DNA of 64,000 nucleotides from Spironucleus salmonicida (GCA_000497125.2 CM035316.1:1254001-1318000), one strand, 5' to 3'; positions 47,190-58,679 are shown, counted from the first letter of the stretch. Notes: generated from the sequence alone by a model not told the origin. Numbers and translations are program-made.

Positions 47190-48365
47190 ATGCATTTATT
47201 ATAAAAATACTAAAAACATAATGCATAGGACATCTTGCAATTAAAATTATTGCAATAATCATCTCTAATTGTAATAAATATTATAGATATAAATTCATAT
47301 TGTAGTTTTACCACTCATAGTTTTGAGATCAATATTTAACGATATGTCAGTCGGCATAAATATTATAGCTAATTTAAGAAAAATATTGATACATTTATAT
47401 AAATAAAAGGCATAAATTGCCGTGTATCTCCATAAATTTTCTAACTTTTGTAAATATTAGAATGGCCGATACTTTATATAAGCAATCCTAGTGAATTTAC
47501 AACCGATCTATTAAATTTCCTTGACCCACCCTTGAAACTTATAAAAATATATGATATAACCAAACTACACACGGAAAAGATCATTATTCACTCGTTTCAA
47601 CCCTGATCACACAATCATCTCCACGCACTCCCTACAGCTTTATGCGATCTAGCTAACCTCTGCGCATATATCATCACTTCCAGGGAAACCAACAATACCA
47701 AATCGGCCTCTTTAGATTTCTTCACCATCCCCGATTTACTCAAACACTGCATTTTTATCAAATTATACAACCAAAATTACGTTATCACAGCGTACTGCCA
47801 TATCTTATCCTAACCAGAACTACCCATTTGGTCTTTCTTTAAATTCAATGCGTACTTTTTCAGCGCTTCCGCGAAAATTTTCCATAAATTCTCCCTTTTC
47901 GTCTACTTTTTCACGTAGAAATAACCCACTACCTCGAATAAATTATAATCGTTTCGCCTCCTATACTAATTGCTACAGAATGCGAAAATGGATACGGTTC
48001 CATTCTAATTCTAATATTGAGCTGTTTGTGAGCACTGTTGATAAAAGAACTGCCTATCTGGCAAAAGCCCGGAGATAATGAGCAGATGATAATTTAGATG
48101 CAACAATAAGTTATATTTTAGAATTTTAGTCGAAACTCAGTGAAAATGTCTCGAATTGTAGGAATGTCAGCGGCATGAATGACTTCTACTAAACTGCTGA
48201 GAAGAAGGATGTAATAAAAGTTGATGTTAGTTAAGGATAAGTTGATAATATAGGATTAATTATTATATGTGAGAGTAACTTCCCTGAAGATCTTTCATTA
48301 ATAAATACTTCAGCGGCCATTATAATTATTTTTGGAGTGGCATAATTTAGATTATATTCTATATA
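47190..48365 (+). pseudogene. Decayed protein gene with interruptions
   Basis: From ATG 47190 a frame runs with coding character to an in-frame TGA at 47604 (...IIIHSFQP). The same frame then continues with strongly coding-like residues (NHLHALPTALCDLANLCAYI, SASAKIFHKFSLFVYFF) to TGA 48018. Coding character then moves to another frame (IELFVSTVDKRTAYLAKARR), is interrupted by TGA 48079, and continues to about 48365 (DDNLDATISYILEFQSKLSE). Two in-frame stops plus one shift suggest a dying host gene. An unusual decoding of TGA is a less likely reading. The product is not recognised; the long helical segments are compatible with a cyclin-like or scaffold protein, without support. Confidence 0.55.
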
Positions 48366-48732
48366 AATAAACATATATCTATTTGAAATAATACGTTTAT
48401 ATGGTTAATATGTATTAATTTATAGAACAATTATGCAGTATCTCAGTTTTTTGAAATTATAGTCAATTTTAGTTAAAAAAAACCTACAGTAAAATAAAAT
48501 TAGTTGTAATCAATAATTTATATTAGAAATTATCATTTTATAAATTAGTTGTCCTTTTAGTTTACTAAATTAAATAAAATACTAAAATAATCATATATTC
48601 TAAATATTCTCACAAAACTACTACTTTTCTAACATATATTATAAAGTTAGAATATACTTATGCTTAACTAAAAAAATTCAGTATGATATCACAATACACT
48701 AATAAAATAATATAAAAACTTAAAGAAAAAGC
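48366..48732. other. AT-rich spacer before NIP7
   Basis: About 365 bases, strongly AT-rich. A plus-strand frame stays free of TGA here, but its codons look like background. No RNA gene or repeat seen. Confidence 0.45.
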
Positions 48733-49275
48733 TCAAAACATACCCTCCTAACTTCTTAAATATTCGCCAACATCACCCTGCCTAATAACAATTTTGACAC
48801 CGTACTCGCTTCTCATTGCATCAATCCCGCTTTTTGTGCTGACTCCAAAGCCAATACCAAACCCATCGGTATCACAGACTAAAACACCTGCTTGGTCTGG
48901 AATCTGATCAGTTATTTTACCAATTTGAGCTCTATTTACATCATTTCCATATAGGAATCCCATAGTAGCGTTTTTAGTGAGATGAACTCGGTGAGGAGCG
49001 AACTGCTCAAGAAGTGGCAGAGCAGGGATAGATAGATGGAATCTGCCATGATGCGTTAACTTACCTATAAAAACACCGGCACCACAAAGATTGTCTGCTG
49101 CTGCTGGGTGGCAATAATTTTCTAACGATTTTGGTAGATAATAAACACGGTTTTTGATTACACGGAAAACGAAATCTGCATCCTTACGATCTAATAATAT
49201 TTTAGATGCTTCACCTATAAATTTTGCTAGCTTTTCAAACATAGCAGTCGCTTCGGTATCCTTGAGCTCACGCAT
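48733..49275 (-). CDS. NIP7: 60S ribosome biogenesis factor NIP7 (180 aa)
   Basis: A PUA-domain protein needed for 60S assembly and 27S pre-rRNA processing. The start MRELKDTEATAMFEKLAKFI matches the family N-terminus (MRPLTEEE...FEKLSKYI). Other landmarks are FRVIKNRVYYLPKSLE, GKLTHHGRFHLSIPALPLL, TMGFLYGNDVNRAQIGKIT and the PUA part VGFGVSTKSGIDAMRSE ending DVGEYLRSQ. The length equals human NIP7 (180). The frame is open further upstream to 49599, but that part is Ile/Leu-rich background and not part of NIP7. Confidence 0.95.
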
Positions 49276-49307
49276 TTTTAGGAGTGGATTGCGGAGGGAA
49301 AACGATC

Positions 49308-49322
49308 TATTATAATATATAA
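49308..49322 (-). promoter_or_regulatory. TATTATAATATATAA element upstream of NIP7
   Basis: A 15-base sequence about 33 bases upstream of the NIP7 ATG, identical to one at 55729-55743 upstream of the HMG-box gene. Near-palindromic, so strand is arbitrary. Candidate initiator/promoter element. Confidence 0.4.
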
Positions 49323-49401
49323 ATATGAAAATACATTACATTACACATTTATATTTAAATTTTATCTATATATTATTTTTAAGTAGTCTTTCCTCATAAA
49401 A

Positions 49402-49938
49402 ATGAATTACGGGCAAGGTAATAGTTAAAATTATTAATAATAAGGGTAGTATGGTAATAATTATGGAAACTATCATTAAAGTAATAATTATTAAAATTAA
49501 AATAACTAACATTAAAGCCATTCGCATCATAGTATGTAACATTAATAAATTGTTTAGATTATTTTTTATTAATAAAGCATTTAAGATATATAGGGTCAAA
49601 TGATGAATTTTAAAATACCATAAATTAATGATATTTTTAGTAGAATGTAAATTAAATAGATCAACGACTCACTTCTTCTAATCTTTATATCATTTAATGA
49701 TGCCTATCTATTTTATATAGAGTTTGTTAAACTAAATATTAACTGTTCAATAGCACTTAACAAATTATCAGAAATAACAAAAAGAGCAGATATCATAGCG
49801 TCAGATTAAGCTGCAGGTGAGCAGATATAGAAAATAAAGCAAGAAATTAATTCATTAAATCATAATTTATTAAAGTAATAATTAGCAGACAAAGTGGAAC
49901 TTCAACATTTCATAGGCCAGCTAAAGAAGAGAATGTGA
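49402..49938 (+). CDS. Prion-like Gln/Asn/Tyr-rich N-terminus with helical C-terminal domain (178 aa)
   Basis: The first 55 residues are low complexity, dominated by Asn, Gln, Tyr, Gly and His (MNYGQGNSQNYQQQGQYGNN). Nearly all of its Gln codons are TAA or TAG, so the domain is invisible under the standard code. Residues 75-178 are helical and coiled-coil-like (KLSEITKRADIIASDQAAGE) ending in KKRM. Such tails drive condensate or aggregate formation in other eukaryotes; here that is inference. It is divergent from NIP7 and convergent with the EF-hand gene. The TGA at 49936 closes the frame. Confidence 0.7.
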
Positions 49939-49971
49939 TATTATTATATTATACATATTTATCACATTAAA

Positions 49972-50463
49972 TCACAAGTTTTTTAGCTACTTTAATTGTT
50001 AAATAAATAGATCCACCCCAATTTCATTCTTGCCTTAAAAGCAGTCAAAGTTAACTGGGTAGCCACATTTTTAGCAAATGATTTGATATTCTTATTTATC
50101 TATTTTCCCATTAAAATTTAAGTCTGCTGCTAAAAATAACATAAGCTCCTGCTACACCTTAATATCTTTTTTACTGATTTCTGCAATAATGAATAGTCTG
50201 ATAAATTCCTTTAAATCTAGCTCACCATCAAAGTCAGAATCAACAAGAAATATAATTTTCCTAAGAGTATTTTCATCGAAGGTAATTTTCATTGACTTGA
50301 ACCCTTGTATCGCTTCAGTAAGTTAAATTTTTCCATCGTTTGAAGTATCAAATTTATTAAATACATCTGTTGCATACTAAATTTAAACAGAATTTATGAA
50401 TGACAATTAGCTAGGTAAGTCCGGAGTTTCAATTGGTTTTGATTTTGATGTAGTATTCCCCAT
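49972..50463 (-). CDS. EF-hand calcium-binding protein, probably N-myristoylated (163 aa)
   Basis: Three EF-hand loops: DTSNDGKIQLTE (about 39-50), DSDFDGELDLKE (76-87) and DLNFNGKIDKQE (113-124). Loops 1-2 fit the canonical twelve-residue pattern closely and loop 3 well; a fourth hand is not recognisable. The N-terminus MGNTTSKSKP matches the myristoylation consensus (Gly2, Ser/Thr6), so membrane attachment as in recoverin/calcineurin B-like proteins is likely. Overall size and layout resemble the calcineurin B/CIB group. Its role would be Ca2+ signalling at membranes or flagella. Start 50463; stop TGA 49972. Confidence 0.85.
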
Positions 50464-50640
50464 TTTACTGAATAGAATAGAATTTTATTTAAATTTAAAT
50501 TAATACCTATTGTCTGAAACTAAACTGTAAATATTTAATAATTATAAATTTAGAAGATATTAATATAATAAAAAATAAAGCAAAATAAAATAAAACTAAC
50601 TTAACAAAAGTATAATAAATAATAATTTACATATTTAATA

Positions 50641-51825
50641 ATGAGACATTTATCTCTTAACAAAACTAATAATAATGTGTATCAATTTTGTTAAAACAAT
50701 CAATTTACTAAGGTCTATCTCGAAAATTATTAAATTATTAATAACTTTAACTGCTAAGTATTAGAAATTTAATTACTAAATTGTTAGTTATAATCATTTA
50801 ATCTTATTGACTTTAAGTATCTGAAATCTCTTATATTATAAGAGTGCTCTATAGAGGAACTTAATATATCATTTTAGAATAGTATGTTTTTTCAAGATAA
50901 TTATAATATAGCTTTTCTTAAAGACCATAAGCTTTATTCTAAACATGCTATGCAGCCTGTAGTTTCAAATATTATTTCTTTTTAATAGAATTATGAGAGC
51001 CCTTATTAAATTTTTAGCAATTTCATTAAAACTCTAATCATTGGTTAGATTATTCTCCCTGATTTATCAATTGATATTATCGATGAATAACTACTAAAAG
51101 TAAAATAAGCATAGCTTAAGAAATAACAGATTTAAAATTTAGTGATAGATAATAATAGAGTAGATAATATAGTGATAGAAAATACTAGCTTAGACGAAAT
51201 AGAAATACATTTATTATAAAATTATAAGCTAGATATTAAACTGAACAACAAACTTAAATCGTTATAGTTAAAGGGAATTCATAATATATCTTAGCTGTAA
51301 TTTAATAATCTTTAAAATCTTGAATAACTTAATTTATGGTAAATGTAGTTCCTTGATATCGATAACATTATTGCTTAGAAAAATATCCAAATAAATATTA
51401 CTGAATGTAACGTTATAATTAATAATAGTACTAATAATGATATAAATATTTATGATTCACGAATATTAAACTAGTATATCTTTAGTTAGAATAGTAAAAT
51501 TAAAATATTTACTTCATAAATAGATACTGTGCTAATAAACGCATAAGTTAACGAATTTTCCACTGATAATATAATTAAGTATGTTACTATAGAATATAAT
51601 TCACACCTAAATTATTTAGATTTGTCCAATATTAATAATATTGATCTTGTTAATACCTCGTTTTAATAATCCACACATATCGAAAATTACAATAGTACAT
51701 TCTTTTTAAAAGGGTATTTTCCGGAATAAGTAATATTATCAACACATTCACAATAGTAGTATATCAGTTATTTGACTTTTAAAATAAATTTACGTAACGA
51801 GCAAATACTAAATTTATTATAATGA
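50641..51825 (+). CDS. Leucine-rich-repeat-type protein (394 aa)
   Basis: Repeated short strands with Leu/Ile/Asn pattern (LKSLQLKGIHNISQLQFNN, QNLEQLNLWQMQFLDIDN) indicate degenerate leucine-rich repeats, very common in hexamitid genomes. The codon pattern is extremely AT-rich, with Asn, Ile and TAA/TAG Gln dominating. No signal peptide or membrane helix. It ends with TGA 51823, followed after 37 bases by a second LRR gene in the same orientation. The two may be diverged tandem copies. Confidence 0.6.
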
Positions 51826-51862
51826 TTATTATATAATATATTTAACATCTTTCATAAAAATA

Positions 51863-54439
51863 ATGAATACACATTTTTTGGTATAAATTAGTACTTCCAA
51901 CTCAATTAATACATTAGAATGCCGATATAATTCATATACACATCTTTGTTTTGATAAATCGTTTAGTTTGTCACCCATTAAGATTATCTTATAAAATTGT
52001 ATTGTACATGATGTATCGATATTTTAATAATCTCAGTTAATTAGTATAGAGCTGGATACAATTTAATTTATTAGTTAACTTGATTTATCGATACTTAGAA
52101 ATTGTTAATCAATAAGTTTCAAGTCTATTAATTAGTCAGTTATCTTACCTGTATACACTTTAATTAATATTGATATTTCGTATTGCTCTGTCACTAACAT
52201 TTAGTAAATAATTAATTTAGATACATTAGAATCTATATCTCTAAGGAATATTGCTCAAGCTATGTAAATTACTATACTTCCTCCAAAGCTAAAAATATTA
52301 TCATTGATAGATGTTAAAGTTAACTTGAATGCAGATTTACCATCAACTTTAGAGTCATTAACTTTATAATGGCTTAAAAATAAGGCTATACTTAGAAATG
52401 TAGAAAAATTAATTTATCTATGTGTAAATGGTACTAAATTTGAATACTATGGTGCTTTTTCTAGTTTGGTGCATTGTGAAGTTTAAGGTGTAGTTTTTGA
52501 AATTAATCTTTAGCATACTCCTAACCTTTAAGTTTTAAAAGTAGAAAATGCTAATATTTCAGTAGTTGGAGAGCGAGTTATTCTAACTAGGATCTATTAA
52601 GATCTTTAATAATATTAAATTAATATGAATACAGTTAAACTACGCCTATTAGGCCGGTAGGATTTTACTTTAAAACTCAAAGACTCTTCTTTCATAGAAT
52701 GCTCTCAATATCATTAACTCCTTTATAATTAAGTTATTGATTCTAATAGATTAAGTTCACACTAGCGAAATAATATTATCTCTATTGTTTTATAAAATAT
52801 AACAATTAATCATTTACACTTATCAGATTTTTAGAGTATTTAATCTCTGGATCTCTCAGCATGTGAATCTTAATAGGTAGATTTGCCTAATTCTATAATA
52901 ACTTTAATAGTATAATAGTGTAATTTGGGATAAATTAGTTAGTCAAACATTGAGGATATTAATATCTCGTTCTCTGATGTTGACTTTTAAAGCCCCGTTA
53001 CGGCAAAAACTATAAAACTACATTCTGCATGCAATAATAGCATTTTTAATGTTGATAATCTATAATTTTTATATATTACTGAATCTTAAGCTCAATTGAA
53101 TACTGGTATATTTTCAGATACTATCGTAGATTTCCATTTGTAGACATCTAATAATTTTAGCCTCGATTTTTCTCGATCAGTTAATTTAAAAAATATATTT
53201 ATGGATGGAGCAAAACTTGAATTACTTGATATTAATTTCTCTTCTCTTAAGGTTTTGTCTTTATAAAAATTATTATCAATCCCAAATCTCCCTGCTGTAA
53301 AGTTAGAATCACTATCCTTAGTTCACGTATAATCTTAAGGGTGTCTTCACATACTAAAGTCTGATCATATATGCCTCTAAGATTGTTAATTAGATGATCT
53401 TAAAATTGAAGAATGTAAAGATATATTTCTAATTCATCTTAATCTTAATTCCTTAGCTATTCCGTCTCTAATAAATAAATTTTCAGTGATATCTTGCAAA
53501 ATTTAATCTCTAGAAGGGGTTGGCACAAAAATTTAAGATTGCTATTTAAAAAATTGTTCGATCACGTCCAACTAATTTTAATTTATCGTGAAACACGTAA
53601 GCACATAAAATACCGATGTTTCCACAATGATTTTCCACCAAACAACTAGCTTAATAGCACATGAAAGTACATTTTTGGATTTTAATTGTCTTCAAAATTT
53701 AACTAGTGTGAAGCTCTATAATATTAAGCATGATATAGATATGTCCTCTCTCACTATTTAGGAACTTTCGATTAATGCCTGCACGTTTTAAGTTATTTTA
53801 CCATCAACAACGCAACTCGCTATATCGACAACGACCATTCCAAATATCCAAGATTTTACGGGATTGGAAACGCTAAAACAGCTCTCTATCAGCAACTCGC
53901 AGCTGAACTTCGGCAGTGCCCTTCCGCGCTCGCTGGTTCAGCTCGAACTGAACCAAATGGACCTGCCGGACCTCCAGCTAGCTAACTTGCAGAATCTGAT
54001 GATTTTAACGCTCAATTCGGCCAATATACCGCTGAAAAACCTCAGCAGCTCGCTGGTCGAAATTTCCATCGCCCAGTCCGCCGTCGAGCAGGTTTTGCCG
54101 CTGGCGCACCTGGTGAACCTGCAGCGGCTCATCCTCACTGGCTCGAACGTCCGATTTGACGGCATTCCAGACGCCCAGAACCTGCTAATCCAGACGGACC
54201 AGCCGCAGGACTACGCGAGCGCGTTCGGAACGAACCTGTTCATCTACAGCAACATTGAGAAAATCGGCTTCGCCGGGGGCCGCATGCAGCCGCAGGCGCA
54301 CGTCTGCAGGCATCCGGGCGGGATCGGGCGCCCGTGGCTCCTGCAGCATGGCCTGCGGCTGCAGAACCTGCGACGAAAGATTCGCGAGGCCGAAAATGAA
54401 ATTCTCGGCGTCTACGCGCGAATTGCTAGTCTCCAGTGA
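51863..54439 (+). CDS. Large leucine-rich-repeat protein (858 aa)
   Basis: LRR-like strands repeat through most of the length, for example PSTLESLTLQWLKN, AKLELLDINFSSLKVLSLQ and LPRSLVQLELNQMDL, with spacing of about 20-23 residues. The first 650 residues are extremely AT-rich (Asn/Ile/TAA-Gln). The final 200 residues (from about 53830) switch to GC-rich codons while keeping the repeat pattern (RDLQLANLQNLMILTLNSA). The tail contains a basic coiled-coil segment (LRRKIREAENEILG). No secretion signal. Function unknown: a surface-independent scaffold or interaction protein. Convergent with a minus-strand gene 12 bases away. Confidence 0.7.
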
Positions 54440-54451
54440 GCGTATTTTCAC

Positions 54452-55237
54452 TCAAATCGCTACCGCGTCGGTTGAGATCCGCAGGCCGCCAGGCTGCCTT
54501 TCGAGCCGCAGGCGGCCAGTTTTCGTTATCGCGAAGCAGCTTTGTAGCTGGTCCTGCTGGATTTCGAGCCGCACGCCGGCGATGCCGACGAGGGCGAATG
54601 GGGGCGCATCCTGCACCCGCAGCACGCCCAGAACGCTCAGACGGCCGTCGACGAGCAGCAGGAAGTGCCCCGGGAACGCGTCCGCGAAGCGCAGCTCCTC
54701 GAAGCTGAGGGGCTTCCGGGCTCCGTAGCGCAGGAACTCCAGAATTCGGCCCATGTTGTCCGCTGCTGGAGTGTAGAACGCGCTGTGGTGCGCGGTTTTC
54801 TGCCGATGGCGCCGCAGCGTCTCGTCCAGAATGTCGCGCAGCTGGCACGGCGATTTCGCGATTTGCGGCGTTAGCGGGCCGTCAAATTTTGTGAGCGCGT
54901 TGAGGTCCTCGCGCTGCTCGATTTTGAACTCCATTCTGGGCGAAAGCAGCGTTTCGAAAACTGCGTTCGGGATCGATTCCTGCGCGGCAAATACCGCCAT
55001 TGGCGCCTTTACAGGCTACGAACTGTGCGGTGAGAAGTCGCTGTAGGTCAGGATCTGCTCGTTCTAGAAAGCTGTCTGCTTGGCCTGTGGGTCCGGAGAG
55101 GTGGAGTCCAGCTTGGATGTGAGCTCTTCGATCTTGTTGTAGAGCTGCGTAATTTGCGTGTCTTTTAGGCTAAGGAGCGCGCCGAGCTGCGCGACTTCCT
55201 GGCTCAACTTGAGGTTTTCGAAGCGTAGGCCTTCCAT
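54452..55237 (-). CDS. Coiled coil plus uncharacterised C-terminal domain (261 aa)
   Basis: The start at 55237 (MEGLRFENLKLSQEVAQLGA) is preferred over an upstream ATG at 55282, which would overlap the neighbouring HMG-box gene. Residues 1-45 are a coiled coil (QITQLYNKIEELTSKLDS). The rest is a compact, Arg- and Leu-rich region (FLRYGARKPLSFEELRFADA, FLLLVDGRLSVLGVLRVQ) with a beta-sandwich flavour and no known signature. GC-rich codons. Ends at TGA 54452. It sits with four other minus-strand coiled-coil/DNA-binding genes (54.4-57.8 kb). Confidence 0.6.
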
Positions 55238-55266
55238 TTTAATTATAGGAATGTTATTATATAAGT

Positions 55267-55713
55267 TCACTGAACCCAACAATTGTAGTCTTTGATTTGG
55301 TTTGACTTTAGCTCGGCGATTTCTGCTATCTTGAAGCTCGCCTGAATGAAGTTGTCTTTAAGAGGCTCAAACTACCGTTTAAGTTCTCTTGAGATTTCAA
55401 CTGAATACTTAAGATGTAAATTTTTTTCCTTAAAATAACGCTTTCTGGCGGTGTTACAAAATATCTAAAATGCGAGCTTTTCATTTTCAAGAGGCTTCTA
55501 TACAATTTCTACTTTCTTAACGTGCGTCTCCTTCCAATTTAATATCAACTGATTTTGTGTTTTTTATCGGTCTTACTTCTCTTCATCTGATAATTAACTC
55601 CAAAGCTAGCCAATTAGCTTAGCTTATTGTGGTATTGAGCCTGTTATTTTTTGCGTTTTTCTCATCTCTGAAGCAAATGCGAAGTATGCTGTGGGTGGTC
55701 GTTTTTCTTCCAT
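55267..55713 (-). CDS. HMG-box-like DNA-binding protein (148 aa)
   Basis: The first 50 residues fit an HMG box: PPTAYFAFASEMRKTQK, then QQAKLIGQLWSQLSDEEK and continuing Gln/Lys-rich. The conserved Pro-x-x-Ala-Tyr/Phe, Trp and acidic-Lys turns are in place. The second half repeats a weaker helical, basic pattern (NEKLAFQIFCNTARKRYFKE), perhaps a second degenerate box. HMG boxes bend DNA in chromatin or transcription. The start 55713 is preceded within 16 bases by the TATTATAATATATAA element. Confidence 0.7.
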
Positions 55714-55728
55714 TTTAATATTATTAAA

Positions 55729-55743
55729 TATTATAATATATAA
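55729..55743 (-). promoter_or_regulatory. TATTATAATATATAA element upstream of the HMG-box gene
   Basis: Identical 15 bases to 49308-49322, about 16 bases upstream of ATG 55713, between two tightly packed minus-strand genes where little else could serve as promoter. Confidence 0.4.
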
Positions 55744-55744
55744 T

Positions 55745-56455
55745 TCACTACTCTCCTTTCAATTAGGAAAAAATCCTCTTCCAAGATGAAAATTAACTCT
55801 AGCTCGGTGCTGACCGAATAGTTCCCCATAGTGTAGTAACTGCTCTATCATGAATAGACTATAGTCTCTCATAATCAAATATAAATTTTTACGCATCTTT
55901 TCCGGCAAATTTTTGATGCTTTGACTTATTAAGCCTCTACATCATTTCGCTGCTTACTAAACTTAATTACTCAAATGTAGTATTTTCTTACATAAGTGTT
56001 GCCTTTAAATGGACAATTTCACTTTTAAGTTGTTCTACTTTCATATTTTTAACCTCACAACCAGAACTGATAGATCGTTACTTTTCAGCGAACTCTTCGA
56101 AAGTAGTTCCTGCTTAAAGCTACCCAGCAAATTTAACTACTTCGGCATTTTATCGCATACCAGTATTATGATAGATTTTTGTCTATAAGTGAGTGCATGT
56201 TTTATGAACAGATGCAATATACTTAGTATAATGTTCATTAAGTTATAGATTCTACGTTTTACCCGATATTTTTTGTTTCTTAAGTTTATCGATTTTAAGC
56301 TCATTTAGACGAAACTATGACAGGTGAGCTATTTCTTCCAAAAGTAATGTGTTATCCATCTGTTAGAATGATTTATAGATTTATACAAATTCAAAAAGTG
56401 TATATTCTTCACCATTATAAAGTACTGTTCTTTGCGGTCTTCTGAAAGAATGCAT
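55745..56455 (-). CDS. Coiled-coil protein of unknown function (236 aa)
   Basis: Starts MHSFRRPQRTVLYNGEEYTL; helical throughout with two coiled-coil-like stretches (LSQFRLNELKIDKLKKQK and EIVHLKATLMQENTTFEQLS). The basic N-terminus and RRP motif are not diagnostic. Stop TGA at 55745, next to the HMG-box gene start (31 bases). Another TATTATAATA element lies 16 bases upstream of the ATG. Possible flagellar or basal-body component. Confidence 0.6.
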
Positions 56456-56470
56456 TTAGTAATTTAGTCC

Positions 56471-56487
56471 TATTATAATATTATATA
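56471..56487 (-). promoter_or_regulatory. TATTATAATATTATATA element
   Basis: About 16 bases upstream of ATG 56455; shares the TATTATAATAT core with 49308-49322 and 55729-55743. Confidence 0.35.
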
Positions 56488-56569
56488 TTAAGTGTGTTTA
56501 TAAAAAATAAATATTATACTTTAGTTAGTATCAAACTATATTTCTTTAGATACAGTGATTAAATTATAC

Positions 56570-57091
56570 TCACCAGTTTATTTAGTTCAAATTTTATCTT
56601 AGATATTTGACCTTTTTACGATTATTCTCACACTCTTGGTCTAAATAAGAAATCATAGAAGTTAATTAGGATAGATCCTTTTTTTGATCTTCTAATAAAT
56701 AAATAAGCTGCATAAATTCATTTTTTTATTTTTTAAGCCTAAAATTGTCATTAATTAATGAAACATCTATTACACTATCTTTGAAGTGATCTTCATTAAT
56801 AAAGAAACTTTCTCTTTCTATACTTTTATCCATAACTGTTTATAAGTCCCTTAACTGAATTAAAGGCTTCAAAATTAACTCCTCTTATATTGACTATGCT
56901 TCACTTTCATCTATTACATTTAAACTATTACAATTTGGAGTTATATTATTATTTGTTGTTGGATGTTGAACCATAAAATCTGCTTGATGCAAAATCTTAT
57001 ATGGTTAAGATTTAATATTATTTATTAAAGGCAACATGCTTACAGCTCCACCATAATAAATTCTACGATCAAACGTTTTTAGACTTTTCAT
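56570..57091 (-). CDS. Small coiled-coil protein of unknown function (173 aa)
   Basis: MKSLKTFDRRIYYGGAVSML, followed by an Asn-rich loop (TTNNNITPNCNSLN) and C-terminal coiled coil (NFRLKKQKNEFMQLIYLLED, ENNRKKVKYLRQNLNQ). No recognised domain. The whole frame is AT-rich with frequent TAA/TAG Gln. Stop TGA 56570; about 110 bases separate it from the next minus gene. Confidence 0.55.
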
Positions 57092-57380
57092 TTAATGTGA
57101 TTCTACAATATTATTTTTATGACTCTTATGTTAATATGATTTATACTAATTATATTTTTAAAATTACAGTTTGTTTTATATATGATCCTTCCGTTTCATA
57201 ATACATATTCACTTAAAAATAAACAAGTTGCTTATTTGCTTATTTTAACTACAGAATTTTTCTAATTATAAGTTTACAAAATTTTCTTATAAAATAATAT
57301 TATTTTTAATATATTTAATAAAAATTTAGTTAAAAAGCACATTATATTTTCAATAACTTTATTTCGCAGTAAATATTGTA

Positions 57381-57782
57381 TCAAAATAGTATTTCTTTAT
57401 ATTGTTCCTCTGGCTCGTCATAATCCTCAGACGAACAATAATATATTTATTTTAATCTCTGTTTGCGCAATTACTTTTCTTTTTTCTTTTTTTGAATCTC
57501 TGATGATTTCAACATATTGTAGAAATCGTCAAATTTAACCGTTTCCGGATTCGATAATCTTGTATTCTTTAATTAAGATATAGATGCATCTTACTTGTGT
57601 TTAACAGTTATTTTTTCTTATACTTATTTTGTAATAGATATAAAATCTGGTGAATAAAGTGGCTATTTTCTTAATAAATTTTGTCGATAGATTGGAGAAG
57701 ATTATCCGTGTAATAAATTCATAAATTTAAGTTTGTTTTCCATGCAGTGCTAGTGGGAAGGTTTTAGTTCTGGTAGTTACAT
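57381..57782 (-). CDS. Small basic protein with Lys-rich stretch (133 aa)
   Basis: MQLPELKPSHQHCMENKLKF start; middle contains a dense Lys segment (IQKKKKEKQLRKQRLKQ) and an acidic tail (SSEDYDEPEEQYKEILF). This suggests a nuclear or nucleolar protein but no family fits. Divergent from the plus-strand gene at 57833 by 50 bases. Confidence 0.55.
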
Positions 57783-57832
57783 TTTTGCAAACAATATCTA
57801 AATCTTATATTATATATATTATATTCAATTAA

Positions 57833-58543
57833 ATGATACCTGATCCATTTTCTTTCATATAGTCTGAAATCTCTATATTAGATCCTGCACAGCCATTTTA
57901 CACATAGGCTGAATTAGATTTACTGTTTAAAACGCCGAAAACCAATAATACTAATTTATTTCTAGATTCACCTGCACAGTCGCCTTTATCTACGTCAGAA
58001 TCAGACAAAGAGATAAATAATGTTGATATAAAATAATACAATTAAAAACTATATGATTAAATGATATGCTTAACTTACGAACTTATAGAGGATGCTAGCT
58101 ATAAAGCAGAGTATGATAAGCGAATGGGAACTATAGATTAAATTGACAGGTAGGTTAATAAACCATATAGTTGTCGGCGCCATCATTTTGTAACTATGAC
58201 TGATGCATAATAATTTAAGATCAATAACCTAAACAATGTATAAAAAGAGTCACTATTATGTCAGCACTCAAATGAAAAGGCCAAAGTACTTAAGTCACTT
58301 TAGAATCCTATTTTTAGTAAAAAACATCTGATAGAAAACTCAGCAAAAATTAGTGTCTCGATTATCTAAAGTTCTGTTCATAAATCAAAAGTAGTTACAC
58401 AACACTAAGATATTATAGTGACCTCGCTTGTTGATGATTTTTATATTGATACTGGGTATAATCGTATGTAGCATTTGAACGAATAAATTACATAGTAAAT
58501 TAAAAGAAATGATTTGATACTAAACAAATCATAAAAAAAATGA
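57833..58543 (+). CDS. Hypothetical protein (236 aa)
   Basis: Starts MIPDPFSFIQSEISILDPAQ, with Ser/Pro-rich disordered segment (NLFLDSPAQSPLSTSESDKE), a helical central part (YELIEDASYKAEYDKRMGTI) and Gln-rich C-terminus (YNRMQHLNEQITQQIKRN). No recognised motif. The N-terminal PxxF-type stretches might bind adaptor proteins, unsupported. Ends at TGA 58541, 136 bases before the RING-channel gene. Confidence 0.55.
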
Positions 58544-58679
58544 ATGATTATTATATTATTTATATTGGTTTATGATTTATATGTGGAAGAAATAACTATT
58601 AAGCAGACTTAACTCTATAGAGAGATACACTTTCAGAAAACAAACAGAACACATCGACTCTCTTAAAGATTATATCTAA

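Noticed and set aside
49366-49599. Ile/Leu-rich frame upstream of, and in frame with, NIP7
   Set aside because: NIP7 has its conserved N-terminus at 49275; the extension is homopolymer-like background and overlaps the convincing plus-strand Gln/Asn-rich gene.
54255-54848. Arg/Ala-rich frames on both strands in the GC-rich zone
   Set aside because: Shadows of the LRR gene end and of the minus-strand 261-aa gene; GC-rich DNA with few stops produces long spurious frames.
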